NCBI GenBank assembly: GCA_001910725.1
Contig: MJGA01000005.1
Location: forward strand, 310,001-374,000
DNA: 64,000 nt
Reading direction: 5' to 3'
Source of the DNA: Phanerodontia chrysosporium
Lineage: Eukaryota > Basidiomycota > Agaricomycetes > Polyporales > Phanerochaetaceae
Below, piece by piece: positions 46,299 through 57,501 of the stretch. Made by a program: the position numbers and the translations under genes. The notes beneath the pieces were generated by a model that searched no databases, was not told where the DNA came from, and saw nothing but the letters and a program-made list of their open reading frames with translations. Each line of letters opens with the position of its first letter. The first letter of the stretch is position 1.

Positions 46299-47328
46299 AT
46301 GTCTTATCCCGCGTCCCATACTCCACAATCGCAATCACAGCAGTATTATCAGCCGCCTCCGTATGCTGGAGATCAGGCGTACTGGACCGGCCCTCATCAT
46401 ACTGCAGCCTGGCCAGCAGCGCCTTTTCCTGGCACTGCTGTGGTCCCGCCACCGGTCACACAGCCGCAATATCGATGGGTGCCGCCGCCCCCGGGGCCAC
46501 CGACGGCTCCGCATGGACTAGCCGAGTCCCAGCTGCCTTGGTACCCGCCTGTACATCCTCACGCTGACTGGCCCACGTACACACCTGGACCTGCGAGTTC
46601 GACAGCACCGGCCTCAGCAGCCTACGGTGATCATGGACACGTTGAAGCTTATGGCCTGCGACAAGGCCACATGGGCTATCATCCTGCCTCCGCCTCCGCA
46701 CGCCCTACGCCGCCTGCACATGCACCGCCTGGAGAGGCACAACCAGCTGCTGAGCTCTACGCTGCACTGCCGCCCCAGCCACCGTCCAGGCAAGATTACG
46801 CCCAGAGCCCCCGGCAAGCACGGCGATGGAGGCCGACATCGCACCTGTGCGACCTCAGGCAACCATACCGCGCGATCGCGTGGCACAAGCAAAACAAGGG
46901 CAGCACCCCAAGCTCAAACGCATCGCGCGTACAGAGCCTACCTCGGGCGTGCAGTCATCACAGTCCACCTGCAGGTACGACGGGCCATACGCCCGAAAGT
47001 CGGAAACGAGTCCCCGACCATCGACAACACCCGGCTCGGTCCGACCCGTGCCTCCTCCGCCATGGATCTACCGGCCATTGGCGGGCCTCCACCGCGATGC
47101 CGACGCCGACGACGAGCCTGAGGATGTCGAGCTCGAAGCGCGCCTTGCGAGGACGAAGCCGCGCTGGAGAAAGCCCTCGCATTCGTACAGGGGCAGCGAC
47201 GTGTCGAGATCTACAGGGCAGAGTTCCGTTCGCTGGAGGAATGGCAGAAGCTTGTGCAAAAGCGTAAGGAGAATGTGCGTACAACGCAACTTGACATTCA
47301 GGTTAGGCCCGTCTCGCGTATAGAGTGA
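46299..47328 (+). CDS. hypothetical Pro/Tyr-rich protein with C-terminal PPW/EPEDVE module, frame-broken
   Basis: Starts MSYPASHTPQSQSQQYYQPP and is Pro/Ala/Tyr/Gln-rich for about 170 codons. The likely coding frame then moves (near 46,820) to one reading MEADIAPVRPQATIPRD and, at 47,050, VPPPPWIYRPLAGLHRDAD. It moves again (near 47,140) to EDEAALEKALAFVQGQRR with a stop at 47326. The end resembles those at 30.6 and 34.1 kb. No zinc fingers are seen in this member. Two frame changes without introns suggest decay or sequence indels. Confidence 0.45.
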
Positions 47329-47762
47329 CATATCTTCGCCCGTGCCTTGTTGGACAGTTTGCCCTGCGTTTCGGACCTTCGTACATCCTCGTCGTCTCTT
47401 GCTAGAATAATTTTGGATATACCGTTTAATATGGACTACGTGGATTTGTGCGAAACTCACAGAGGCTGTCACAATGCACATTTTCTGAACTCCTGGAGCC
47501 TCGCACGACTCTGAAGCCATAAAAACGTGCGTCGATGACATGCGTCATTCTCTTCGCGACAGTTACTGCATTTTCTTTCAAATCTACTGCCCTTGACCAG
47601 AAGGGTTCATATACCTGCCGTCATGGTATTCCACACCAGTAACACTTCCTTCAGCATGTTGCGAGTTGACAGGTCTGAATTCGTGATCAATAATACACTG
47701 CAAAACAACAAAGCGATATCCATACAATAGCAAGTCATGAGTGGAGAGAACTGGTACTACAC
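47329..47762. other. intergenic between convergent genes
   Basis: AT-rich; no gene seen. Confidence 0.5.
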
Positions 47763-48940
47763 CTAGAGGAGCTTCGCCTCCCGCTTGGCCTGCTGTACTT
47801 GTGCCAGCCGCTGCTGTCGCTGTGTGACTTGGCTGCTCTGGGTACCCTTCTTGTTCGCCCCTCCGCCGGTGGCAGCCGGTGCTATCGCCGTCTGTGACAA
47901 GGAGATGCGGGTATCGTCGGACGCAAAACCAGGTATACGAATATTGTGATTGCGCTCTGTAAGAATGTTGGTAAGCGGTGGAGGTATCTCAAGAGAGGGA
48001 GGAAGCCTACCAAGGTGCAGTTGCAGATCCCTGACTTCGAGCGTGTCGCCGTTTCGGTGTTTCGCCAATCGGCAACCAAAGTTCGTGACTGAATCAATGA
48101 ACTCGTCTGCGATGTCCAACAGAAGCTGCGCCAGAATGGTCAGAGTTGGTCAGATCTACAGACAGGCACGCACTCACGTCTTCAACTTCAGGCTCTATCT
48201 TCACATTCGGGTCTATGCTTGCGACCAAGTCCTGTATCGTCCTTCGCATGCTCTGGTCGCCAGGCGTGTTCTTTCTGCGCGTTCGCGTGTCTTCGAACGT
48301 GTACGATGTTGAGTCGTCTGCGCTCCTCGCGATCTGTGCAGGGGTTCCTAGACGTCTCGCAGTTCTTCAGCGTACCGCCGGGAGTGAGACAGCCGGTGTG
48401 CAACTTACCAGATATTCTACCTGATGCTATACCCGCCGTCAACGTCGGTCTGCCCTGCTGGGATGTCTGCCATTGCTGTGGACCGGTCCCTGTCACGACT
48501 GGTGGAGTTGCACTGATGGGGTATCCAGCCTCATTCGCAGGGCTCTGGCTGAGAAATGGGCTTGTTGAGGTTGCCTTGATGGCTTGTGTGTTGGGGCTAC
48601 AGGGTCAGGAGGTGGTGGCTAAGAGGGTATCATGGTTTAGGTGATAGGTCTACGGAACGCGGCGAGAGGCACACCTGCTTCGTCCCAGCCTTGTGCTTGT
48701 CGGCATACTCTTTCAACTGAACAGGGAAACCATTGAGCCTTCATATCTGTGAAAGAGTGGCAGGCCACGTACCTGCATAATCTGCTGCTGGTTCAGCTTC
48801 CCCTGCTTCGCAAGCTCCCCAAGCTGCGCCATGTTCTGTATGAGAAGTTGCGCTATCTTGTCGTTCGAGACTGGCTCTCCCGTCTGAGATTTGAAGGCAG
48901 AGCCCAGAGCGGTGATAATATTCGCAGCACCATTGTTCAT
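47763..48940 (-). CDS. TAF12: TFIID/SAGA subunit TAF12
   Basis: A histone-fold subunit pairing with TAF4 in TFIID and with Ada1 in SAGA (family knowledge). Start MNNGAANIITALGSAFK. Helical parts are NDKIAQLLIQNMAQLGELAK and QLKEYADKHKAGTK, then a Ser/Pro linker. RTIQDLVASIDPNVKIEPEV leads into the histone fold LLDIADEFIDSVTNFGCRLA, HRNGDTLEVRDLQLHL and, after the last intron, ERNHNIRIPGF, the diagnostic end of the fold. A basic tail ends AKREAKLL at 47763. Five or so short introns, all GT-AG. Single copy, inside the loop of the duplication. Confidence 0.92.
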
Positions 48941-49164
48941 GTCACTGGGGTCGATGATGAGGAGGCCATGGTGCAGGTTTAAGCTCAGGTTGTAGGCGCC
49001 TCGCTCGTCCCGACACGGTACCATCAACTCTCCGGGCGAGTGCAAGCGCCAGGAAGGTCCACAGTAATATTCGACGAAGCAACAAATAGGAGGTACAGGA
49101 AATGACCGACGTATAGGAGAGGAAATGAAGAGACATGGTATATACTACGTAAGTGCTACACGGA

Positions 49165-51918
49165 TTATCTAGTCTTCGCTTTCTTCCGAGGACCGCCGTC
49201 ATCTTCGTCCCCAGTGCGGGAACTTGAGCCAGCCTCTACGGGAGCTTGTGGCGCCACACCGATGGCCCTGAGGGGTTCCTGCGCTGCCTCAGCCACCTTG
49301 ACCACCGCCTCGATTTGCTGCTCTTCAATTACCTGAGACAATGAGCAAACTTCAACTTCAAACTCGTCAGGTTCCGCTGCAGCAGCCTCAGCCGCTATGA
49401 GGCAAGCGTCGACATCCGCGTACAGAGAGTAGGCGGACTCGTAACCAATCTTGGGATTTTCCTGGGTCTCCTCGAGCTCGTAGCGCTCCACCAGGGTCGA
49501 TCTGAACACATCCAATGCCGGGATCAAGTCTCCGTCGCACAAGTACGGGTGGAGGACTTCGTAGGCGCGCTCCTTCAACAGGGTGTTATCGCGGAGGAGG
49601 TTTGCGCGGGCCTCCTTTGCCAGCCCTCGGAATATCGGCAAGCTGAACTCTCTTTGCAAGAGAAGCCGCTTCGCGCGAACGACTTCCGGTTCCTGCCACT
49701 CGGGGGGTATCGGAGTTGGCGTTCGGGAACCCGCCGTCGGGACCAAGCGTGCGTCCTTGTCGAACACGAAGAAAGCTGAAAGCCACCACAACGATTCCAC
49801 ATCATGAAATGGATTGTAGCGCCATCCAGTGGCAGTTGAGGAGGATTTGGGTCGAAAATTTATGATAGCCTTCTCTCCAACTTCTGTAGCAACTGGAGGC
49901 GACTCGCGCTTGCGCTTGTTGACGGCACGCTGCAGCAGGTCTTGCGGGCGAGTAGTTCCGACTTTCGCGCGAAAGTAATATCGTTGCGCAGCAACCTCGA
50001 TAGACATGAACGCAGCAGTCCCCTAGGGATGTCGTGGACCAACATCAGCGGCTTCGATAGTGGTGGCGCGAAGAGCCAAAGGCGTACCGTCCGAATATCA
50101 TGAGGCTCTTCATCTGTCTCTTCCCCAAATTTCTTTGCGTACTCAAAATCGGCGAGCTTGATAGTGTCATTGAAGACGAGGATGTTACCTCCGCTAATAT
50201 CTCGATGGACCCAGCCAGCAGAGTGGACTATTCGAAGCACTTCAGCGGGCGTTGTTAGTTCAAGTTCATCAGTGGCGAAGACCTATATGCGTTTGACACA
50301 TACCACTGCAAGCCTCCCGTATGCACTTGAACGCAGTCGCGAGGTTAGTGATGTTATTGAGGGGCTTGTACACGATACGGTAGTGAGCCTTTATCGAGTA
50401 GTTATGCTTGTGGTGTGGAGGGACAGAATTCGTGTCGTAGGTGGTGAAATGGTGGCCCTTCACCTCCGACTGACGAGTCCGTGCTTCTGATAGCCTCTTG
50501 CTGGCTGCTTCCGGACTGTCATCCACTCGAACTAGCGCGAAGGAGGTGTACGTCTCTGTGCCCCAGACGATCGTTGTCAGGTCCTTCTGTCCATCTATCA
50601 GGACATCGCCAGCTGCTAGAACGGTTAGAACGTGATTGCGTAGTTTCTCTTTCGACCGAAGCGAATTGTGTTTGCCCTCCTGTTTAGGGTCTGGTTGATC
50701 ATCTGGAACGTCCGCGATGACGTTCTCAATGACCTTGGCCTCTCGATCTCGGTCTGCATCGATCCAGTTGTCGCGCAAGGCAACATCGTCACCAACGAGT
50801 TCTCCGTTCTCTAGGAGTTTTGCACGCCAGACCCGCGTTGCCCGACCTCGAACAGTGAACGTGGCCACATTTGACAGAAGCTCTGATGTCCGGTATACGA
50901 GTGTTCCGAGGAGTGGATCGTGGATGGCGATATCGTACTGAGGGCAGCCATCGTCGTCGACCACGAGCTTCATAGTCGGGTCCCATCCTAGTTGAGCTTC
51001 GGAGGCGTACATTAGTGAGAGAAAGAAGTGGACGAGGTGTTCCGGTTCCTACGTCGCAAGAAGAGTGAATTCAGCACAACTGCAGTGGTCATGCATAGAG
51101 AGCTTCTCGCCACGCGCCTCGAGGAAGTCAAATGGCTCCGACACAGCGTACGTAGACCGGTTGCAATACCATAGACGCATCGTCCTGTTCTCTATGGTAA
51201 ACGCATAGGTGTATCGTCGGCGAGGATCTTCACGCATGAGATGGTGCAAATTCCAGAGCGTCTTTCTGATGTCCTGTGACCAACTGAACGAGTCAGCAGT
51301 GAACTGTTGAGACAATGGAAGCAGACAAACGCCGTTGAGGGTGCGGATCGTATCCTCCCTCTTGAATTCGCCGCAAGCCGCGATGTCAATCCAATGCAAC
51401 TCGCCTTCTAGCTGTCTGTTGCGCAAGGCGAAAACTCCATCGGGTCTCGTCTTCGTCTTCCTATGAACATGTTCCGGAGCCTTGTCCGGATCGGTGCGCA
51501 AGATAGTCGTAGATTCAGGGCTATAGCCTGATGATGTGCACACGCGATCGAACATCATCTGAATCGCAGTAGCGATGTTCTCGAGTCCTTGGAATGCGGC
51601 CTTCTCGCTGACAAAGGCCGAAGGGTCTTCTCGGAACACCCTCCATGTCTTCAATCCGTTGAAATAGTGTCGAGAGCTTTTCAGCGCATCCATGACAAGC
51701 GGCACCAGCTCGTTCGTGGTATATGGGGCATGATACAGTTTCTCGGGAAGGATAGCGTCGAAGAACCTCACGAGAGGAACCTCCGGGATGGTGCCTCCGG
51801 CATCTGCAGCAGTTGCATGTCGAGATATAGTAAGATCCCCGGAACCATCCACTTCGTGGCCTTGCCTCGGCTGCACGGGAGTAGCAGTTAGTTTCTTTTT
51901 CTCTGTGGGAGCGGACAT
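49165..51918 (-). CDS. FunK1 fungal-specific protein kinase B (loop copy)
   Basis: A diverged relative of kinases A and C. The N-terminus MSAPTEKKKLTATPVQPRQG and RPDGVFALRNRQLEGE / WIDIAACGEFKRED precede the catalytic loop HSAGWVHRDISGGNILV. The metal site is LADFEYAKK. Then come GTAAFMSIEVA and WRYNPFHDVESLWWLSAFFV. An Ala/Glu-rich tail ends GGPRKKAKTR at 49165. The splice junctions checked keep the frame except one: between FDFLE and EPEHLVHFF the phase fits only if a GC donor at 51117 is used (intron 51049-51117). It points the same way as copy C and has the same upstream unit, so it looks like a tandem copy older than the inversion. Confidence 0.85.
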
Positions 51919-52129
51919 GGTGGGGATTTGCGTACAGAGAATGAGCGAGCAGTGAGGTCAAGCATGTGGATATATGTACTAAGAGTGTGTGGTCCTAGCG
52001 TGTGTTGCTCGCGTTTTGTGACGAGGTGTGGCCCGTGTGGACGGCAACGAGCTGGTTGGTGGTTGAAGTTAAGAATGCCCAAATCGGGAAGCACGTCCAC
52101 TTGCGCGCCACAATTCCGGCGCCTCTGGC
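51919..52129 (-). repeat. FunK1 upstream unit, copy B
   Basis: Second copy of the promoter/leader block, with TATATA at about 51,970 on the minus strand. More diverged than copies A and C. Confidence 0.75.
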
Positions 52130-52341
52130 TTCAGTTGTGTGGCTCGTCTTGGTGGCGTGCGTGGCCCAAGGGTTAGTACTTGACAAAGGGCCGTCTGTTG
52201 TAATTCAACACTAAATAATATTCAAATCCCCGATATACATCATCGAGACGACAAACACATTCGCATAGGTGGCAGGGTCAACCACTGAATCGCCTACTAT
52301 GGTCTGACCGTTCCCAGATCCCCGGAGTCCTGTCCGACGTC

Positions 52342-55064
52342 CTAGGCATCTTCAAACTCATCGTCCCGAACATTATTTCCACCATCGTCGTTGCCATCCC
52401 CAGGCTGCTCGTCGTCGTCTAAGATAGTGATATTCTCCTTCTTGATAGTCTTGCCTAGCGATTCAACGACCGTGTCGAACGCTGCATTCCTTGTAAGAGC
52501 CGTCGCGTCGTACAGCGATTCATAAAATTGCTCATACAAGCCATGAGCAACAGTATGATCAATTCGGTCCACGGCTACTTCCGCTGTGCAGTAGTAGCTG
52601 ACCAGTCCCGCTCGGAGAGTCTCGAGAGCAGCAACAAAAGGCCCACGGAGGAATGGATGGAGCTTGTCCTGGGCGTCGGTGAGATGTGCGGACGCTCCAA
52701 GAAGTTTGATGCGCTCTCCAAGGTCGAGTGTATGGAAAAGAGGAGTACTGAATCTATACTGATGAAAAAGACGTCTGCGGCGCACTTGGTCCGGCTCTTG
52801 ATATCGCAGAGGTACCGAGAATGCTGAGCTGCGTGGTTTGAGGGTAAGGTCCTTGTCGAATACGAAGAAGTTGGCAAGCCACCACAGGGATTCGATGTCG
52901 TGTAACGGATTGTATCGCCACCCGCTTTTGACAGCGGTGGAACCGCTGGAGAACACGTCGTGTGGAGTGGAATCTCGTGGAGTTGTTTGCTGACGAGGTG
53001 GAGCGGGTTGTCCCCGTAACTTCTTTCCCTTTTTCTGCGGCTTCTTGGGTGCCACGGAGGACGAAGCTGCGGTGTTCAGGTGCCGGAACTGATACACCTG
53101 GCCCGCTACCTCGATAGACATGAACGCGTCGGTACCCTAGTGACGATGGGGTCTGAGTCAGCGCAGTTCTCGGAATAAAAGGACTTCGAGCTTACCGTTC
53201 GTAATCCATGTGGCTCAGAGTCATTGCCGTTGAGTTTCTTTGCGTATTCGAGGTCGGCAATCTTCACTACCGGACTGGGGTCCGAATCGCGCTCTGGAGC
53301 GAGGGTGTCGGTGCCGCCTTCATCGCGCTCGGGATAGTGAATAAGGATATTTCCCCCAGAGATATCGCGATGAACCCAACCAGCGGAGTGTATAACCTCG
53401 AGGACTGTCGATAATTTCTATCAGTTCGGTTACCAGCATGGGAAAAAAATACGGCCAAACGCACTCATTAGCGTCTCACGAATATACCATAGCGCATCGT
53501 CGAGGTTCTTGACTTCGTTCAGCGTGACACAAACCTCCTTGTAAACGATGCGATGGTGCGCCTTCATGCTATGCTCGCGAGTATCGTGTTGAGGCGTGGG
53601 ATACATATCGCGAACGTCGTGATGATGATTCTTCACTTCCGCTTGGAGCGAGTTCATCCTCGACTCTTCCTTCCTCATCGCCTTGTTGCTCTTGTCCTCT
53701 TGTGGGATAAGGAATTTCTTGACAGAGAAGATACGGCGGGTAAGATCTGCCTTGCCATTGATCTGAACGTCCCCGGAGGTCACGACGTGGAGCATATGAT
53801 CGCGAAGCCATTTCCTGGATTGCTCGGGGTCATGTTCGCCATCGTCCTCATCTTCCTGTGCGTCCGGTGGTACGTCTCCAATGATCCGCTCCATGACCTC
53901 CGCCTCCCGCTCTCTGTCGTTGTCGAGCCAGTTGTCCCTGATAGCTACATCGGGACCGATGACCTGCCCCCTCTTGACGCGCTTCGCTCTCCACACCCGC
54001 GTACCGCGACCACGAAGATTGAATGTGGCGATATTTGAGAGTACTCCAAGGTTCGGTATACCGACTGTTTGCCGTGCTTGTCATGGACGGTGATATCGTA
54101 CTGGGGTTCCTTATCGACAACGACGAGCTTCATGGTGGGATCCCATCCGAGGTCTGTCTCTGACGCATACATGAGCGCGACGAAGAAGTGGATGAGGTAT
54201 CGGGGTTCCTGCAACAGCTCAAGCATTAGCACAGTATTCAGATTTGACGCGTGAGATACATGTTCGACTTACCGAGCAGAAATCGAAAGGTTCGCTGACC
54301 GCGTATTGTGAGCGATCGCAGTAAAAGAGACGCATGGTTCTGTTCTCCACTGTGAACGCATATGCAAAACGGCGCCTAGGGTCTTCTCGCATTATGTGGT
54401 GTAAGCTCCAGAGGGTTTTATCAACATCCTGTGCATTATGGTCAAGATTGATGATCTGGTAGAAGTGGAAGGGACGTACGTCGTTGAGATTGCTAAGGGT
54501 ATTCTTTCTCTTAAATTCGCCGCAAGCCACAACGTCGATCCACAGGACCTCGTCGCTGGCCATCTTTTTATCACGCAGAACGAAGACGCCATCGGGTCTT
54601 GACAGGGTCTGCCTATGCATATGCTTCGGGGCGCTGTTGGGATCCTGATCGTATCGTGCAGTAGGATCCACTGTTCCGGCGAGGTTAAACTCGGCCCTGA
54701 AAGCTGCTTCTATGCCCTGTGCGATATGAGAGAGGCCCTCGAATACCGCTCCCTCGTCCGGTGTGTCTTTGGGGTCTTCTGGAAACGCAAACCACCGTTC
54801 ATCTTCGGAGGAGTATGTGCCATCGTTTGTGAGACGGGATAGCAGCCTCCTCGCAACATCGCCAGTCTTGCACCGAGTGTGCCGCACTTTGGTTGGGAGG
54901 ATATCATCGAGGAAAGTGCGGAGGGTTACGAGGGGGATTGACCATCCGGCATCAGCAGCAACGGCGTGGCGAGACTGGCGAAGATTTCCAGAAGGATCAG
55001 CGCTCCTCCCCTGTTGAGGCTGTGGCGGAGTGTCCTTGAGTTTGGGTTTGCTAGAAGGGGGCAT
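52342..55064 (-). pseudogene. FunK1 kinase C (right-arm copy, frameshifted)
   Basis: Homologue of kinase A with the same introns. The start is MPPSSKPKLKDTPPQPQQ at 55064. The frame is open through DPTMKLVVVDKEPQYDITVH and YRTLE. Kinase A reads on as ELLSNISTFNLRGRG, but here one base is missing (near 54,041-54,050), so the frame closes soon after. The rest is still readable in the next frame: IRDNWLDNDREREAEV, HSAGWVHRDISGGNIL, DFEYAKK, WRYNPLHDIESLWWLANFFV, with a longer Asp/Gly-rich end. Catalytic residues are still encoded, so the break may be young or an assembly error. Confidence 0.75.
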
Positions 55065-55279
55065 GGCGGTTTGGGCGTACCGAGAATGAGCGGACCGTGA
55101 GGTCAAGCATGTTGATATATATGCTGGAATAGTGTGGCCCTAGCGTGTGTGGCTCGCGCTTTGGGTCGAGGAGTGGCCCGTGTGGACGGCAACGAGCTGG
55201 TAGGTGGTTGAAGTTGAGAATGCCCAAATCGGGAAGCACGTCCACTTGCGCGCCACAATTCCGGCGCCTCTGCCCTCTC
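55065..55279 (-). repeat. FunK1 upstream unit, copy C
   Basis: Mirror of 43021-43231, with TATATATA retained near 55,117. Confidence 0.8.
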
Positions 55280-55774
55280 GACAAGCCACTCAGGACAAAG
55301 GACGTGTCAGCTCGCACTGCGGGTGAACAGAGCACGCTGGCACTCACCAAATTAATTAATGTCAGGCCATCCATGAATCGTCGTCCTCGCAGCTCCTGGG
55401 CCATCGTGAAATGACATTCGGTTTGGTAACATGGGGCTGAGGACCGACTGGGCGTATTGGAACTTGAATGTGGCCTGGCCTACAGATGAAGACAGTCAGG
55501 TCGATCAGAGAAGCAGGTGTGTTGCATGCATAGCTCGACGCAATTGAGGACCGGTCGTCATGGTATAGCCTGTAGCCGAAGTCGTAGCGCGAGAGATGTC
55601 GGGAGTGAATATAATACATTGACGGTTAAGTATACAGGCGTGCGTGACGCGATTGGTTCTATAAGCTAGCAGCAGCTCCATGTGGTTCGCAATCGACGAT
55701 ATTCCAATAGATATCATAGCATTTCAGTTCGTCGAAGGAAAGACAGGTCCGATGTCGAGGGACGGTTAAAGGAT

Positions 55775-56489
55775 TTAGGCCTTGGTGACCTTTACGTCGA
55801 TACCGTGCTTCAGAGCCCGGCTATAGGGGCAGAACTAGCGGCGACGAACAGTCAGCACGAGACAAGCTGTCGGACATGAGCGGCAACTTACCTCATGTGC
55901 GGCCTGGATGAGCGCGTCATCAGGGCATCCCTCGACGGTGAGCTCAACACGCAGGCCAAAGCCCTCCATGTTCGGGTCTGAGGGGTGCCCGAGGAAGACA
56001 GTCGCGTGGACCTTTGCCTTGTCGGTCAGCTCCTTCTTGCCAGCACGCGCGCCTTGCAGCTGCAGGGCGCCGAGGAAGCATGCTGCTCGCAGTCTCAGCA
56101 CTGGCTTCGCAGCCTGCGAGGACGTAGAACGAAGGCACACTCACCAGAGTAGCCCATGGCGAACAGCTGCTCAGGGTTCTGGCCGTCTCCCTTTCCTCCC
56201 GCAACCTTGGGCATCGCGAGCTTCAAGTCGAGAGGGGCGTCGCCGAACGACTTGACGTGACCATTCCGGCCTGCGCCCTCGGCGGTCGCCTTTGAGAAGA
56301 ACTGCGGACACGTCCGGGTCAGAGTCAGCCATGCACGCGACGCGCGGCAACGAGAGACACGCACGAGGTGGTCCTTGAGGGTGATGATGCTGCGGGCGTG
56401 CATCTGGTTCGGGAAACGCGTGTAGCGACCGGCTGCGCCTTCATGATGCGCGCGGTGAGGGGACGAGCGACAGCTTGCGTGGGGTGCAT
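55775..56489 (-). pseudogene. Ohr/OsmC copy (right arm) with frameshifted presequence
   Basis: All four exons and the splice sites match the intact gene at 41807-42522, and both catalytic Cys contexts are kept (CFLGAL and FCPYSRAL). In exon 1, AAGGGCGCAG of the left copy is AAGGCGCAG here (near 56,440), a one-base loss. This shifts the frame between MHPTQAVARPLTARIM and the Met of MHARSIITLKDHL (56403). Translation from 56403 would give a protein lacking the predicted mitochondrial presequence. It is either a pseudogene or a cytosolic version. Confidence 0.7.
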
Positions 56490-57501
56490 GATGAGTACGA
56501 GAGTAGCGGAGAGAGTTACGAGCGAGAACAAGAGGGCAAGAGAGTTATGCGGCTGTAGGGTAGAGCAAACGACAGCAGGAGCGAGAAGGAGAATTAGGAG
56601 AGAAGTCTATGTGCGTGGGTAGTCGTGAGTAGGGTCGTGAAGCGTGCGCGTGATGGGTCGTAGGTCGTAGGTCGTGGGCGTAGGCGTAGGTTCGTTGGGT
56701 GCGAGACTCTGTTGGCCACGGCGACGAGTTATATACCGCAGAGGCCGAGTGGAAACACGTGTGGATACGTGCTCATCGCGCTCCAGCCATGAGCACATAT
56801 GTTGGTCTCGCGCGTACCTGGGCGTCGACGCGCACCCGCGCTGTACGCATCTCCCGACACCACACCGCTCGGAGAGGGAGATGGCAGAACCGAGTCCGAC
56901 TCCGTTGGAGCGTGCAGAGAGCTCAGGCTCATCCGGAATGGTGCCAAGATCTCCCGCTCCGTCGCAGGTTCTCGAACCGGAGCCAATGAGTCGGTGTCTC
57001 TGAGTCTACACTCACCGTTGCTGGAGATAGAGAGCATCTTGGAGGGTGTCTGAAGACGAGGACGAGGAGAATGTCGAGGTTTCGCAAGGATGGCGAGGCA
57101 GGAGGTCGGGTAACGCGTGCAGCACCTGCGAGACTCGAGCTCGCGTCGTGCAGGGCTATTAGACGCCCGCGGAACGTCCCGCGCGGCTGACGTAATGCTC
57201 GGTTTATTAGGCAGGCGCTGTCGTTGCGATCATGCAAGTGGGAGTCGCGCTCCTCCTCCTCCTCCCGGTCGCCTGACTCTCCACGTTCAAATTTCTACAA
57301 CAGTCTGGCAGAGTATCAGATGCTGAGAAACGGGCCGATATATGGCTGAAAGGGATCACATTACGATACAGTCCTGTAAAGTTAGCATACATGGCACACT
57401 GCAGACGAGGAGAGGAGATACAGAGGAACAAGGAGAGAGAAGGATAACAGGTTGAGTACGAGATACAAATCGGGCGGGCATTCGGAACAGTATCGACGCC
57501 T

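Larger units (their letters stand above)
45941..52339. other. unique loop between the duplication arms
   Basis: About 6.4 kb, present once. It contains a Pro-rich ORF, TAF12 and FunK1 copy B with its upstream unit. Confidence 0.75.
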
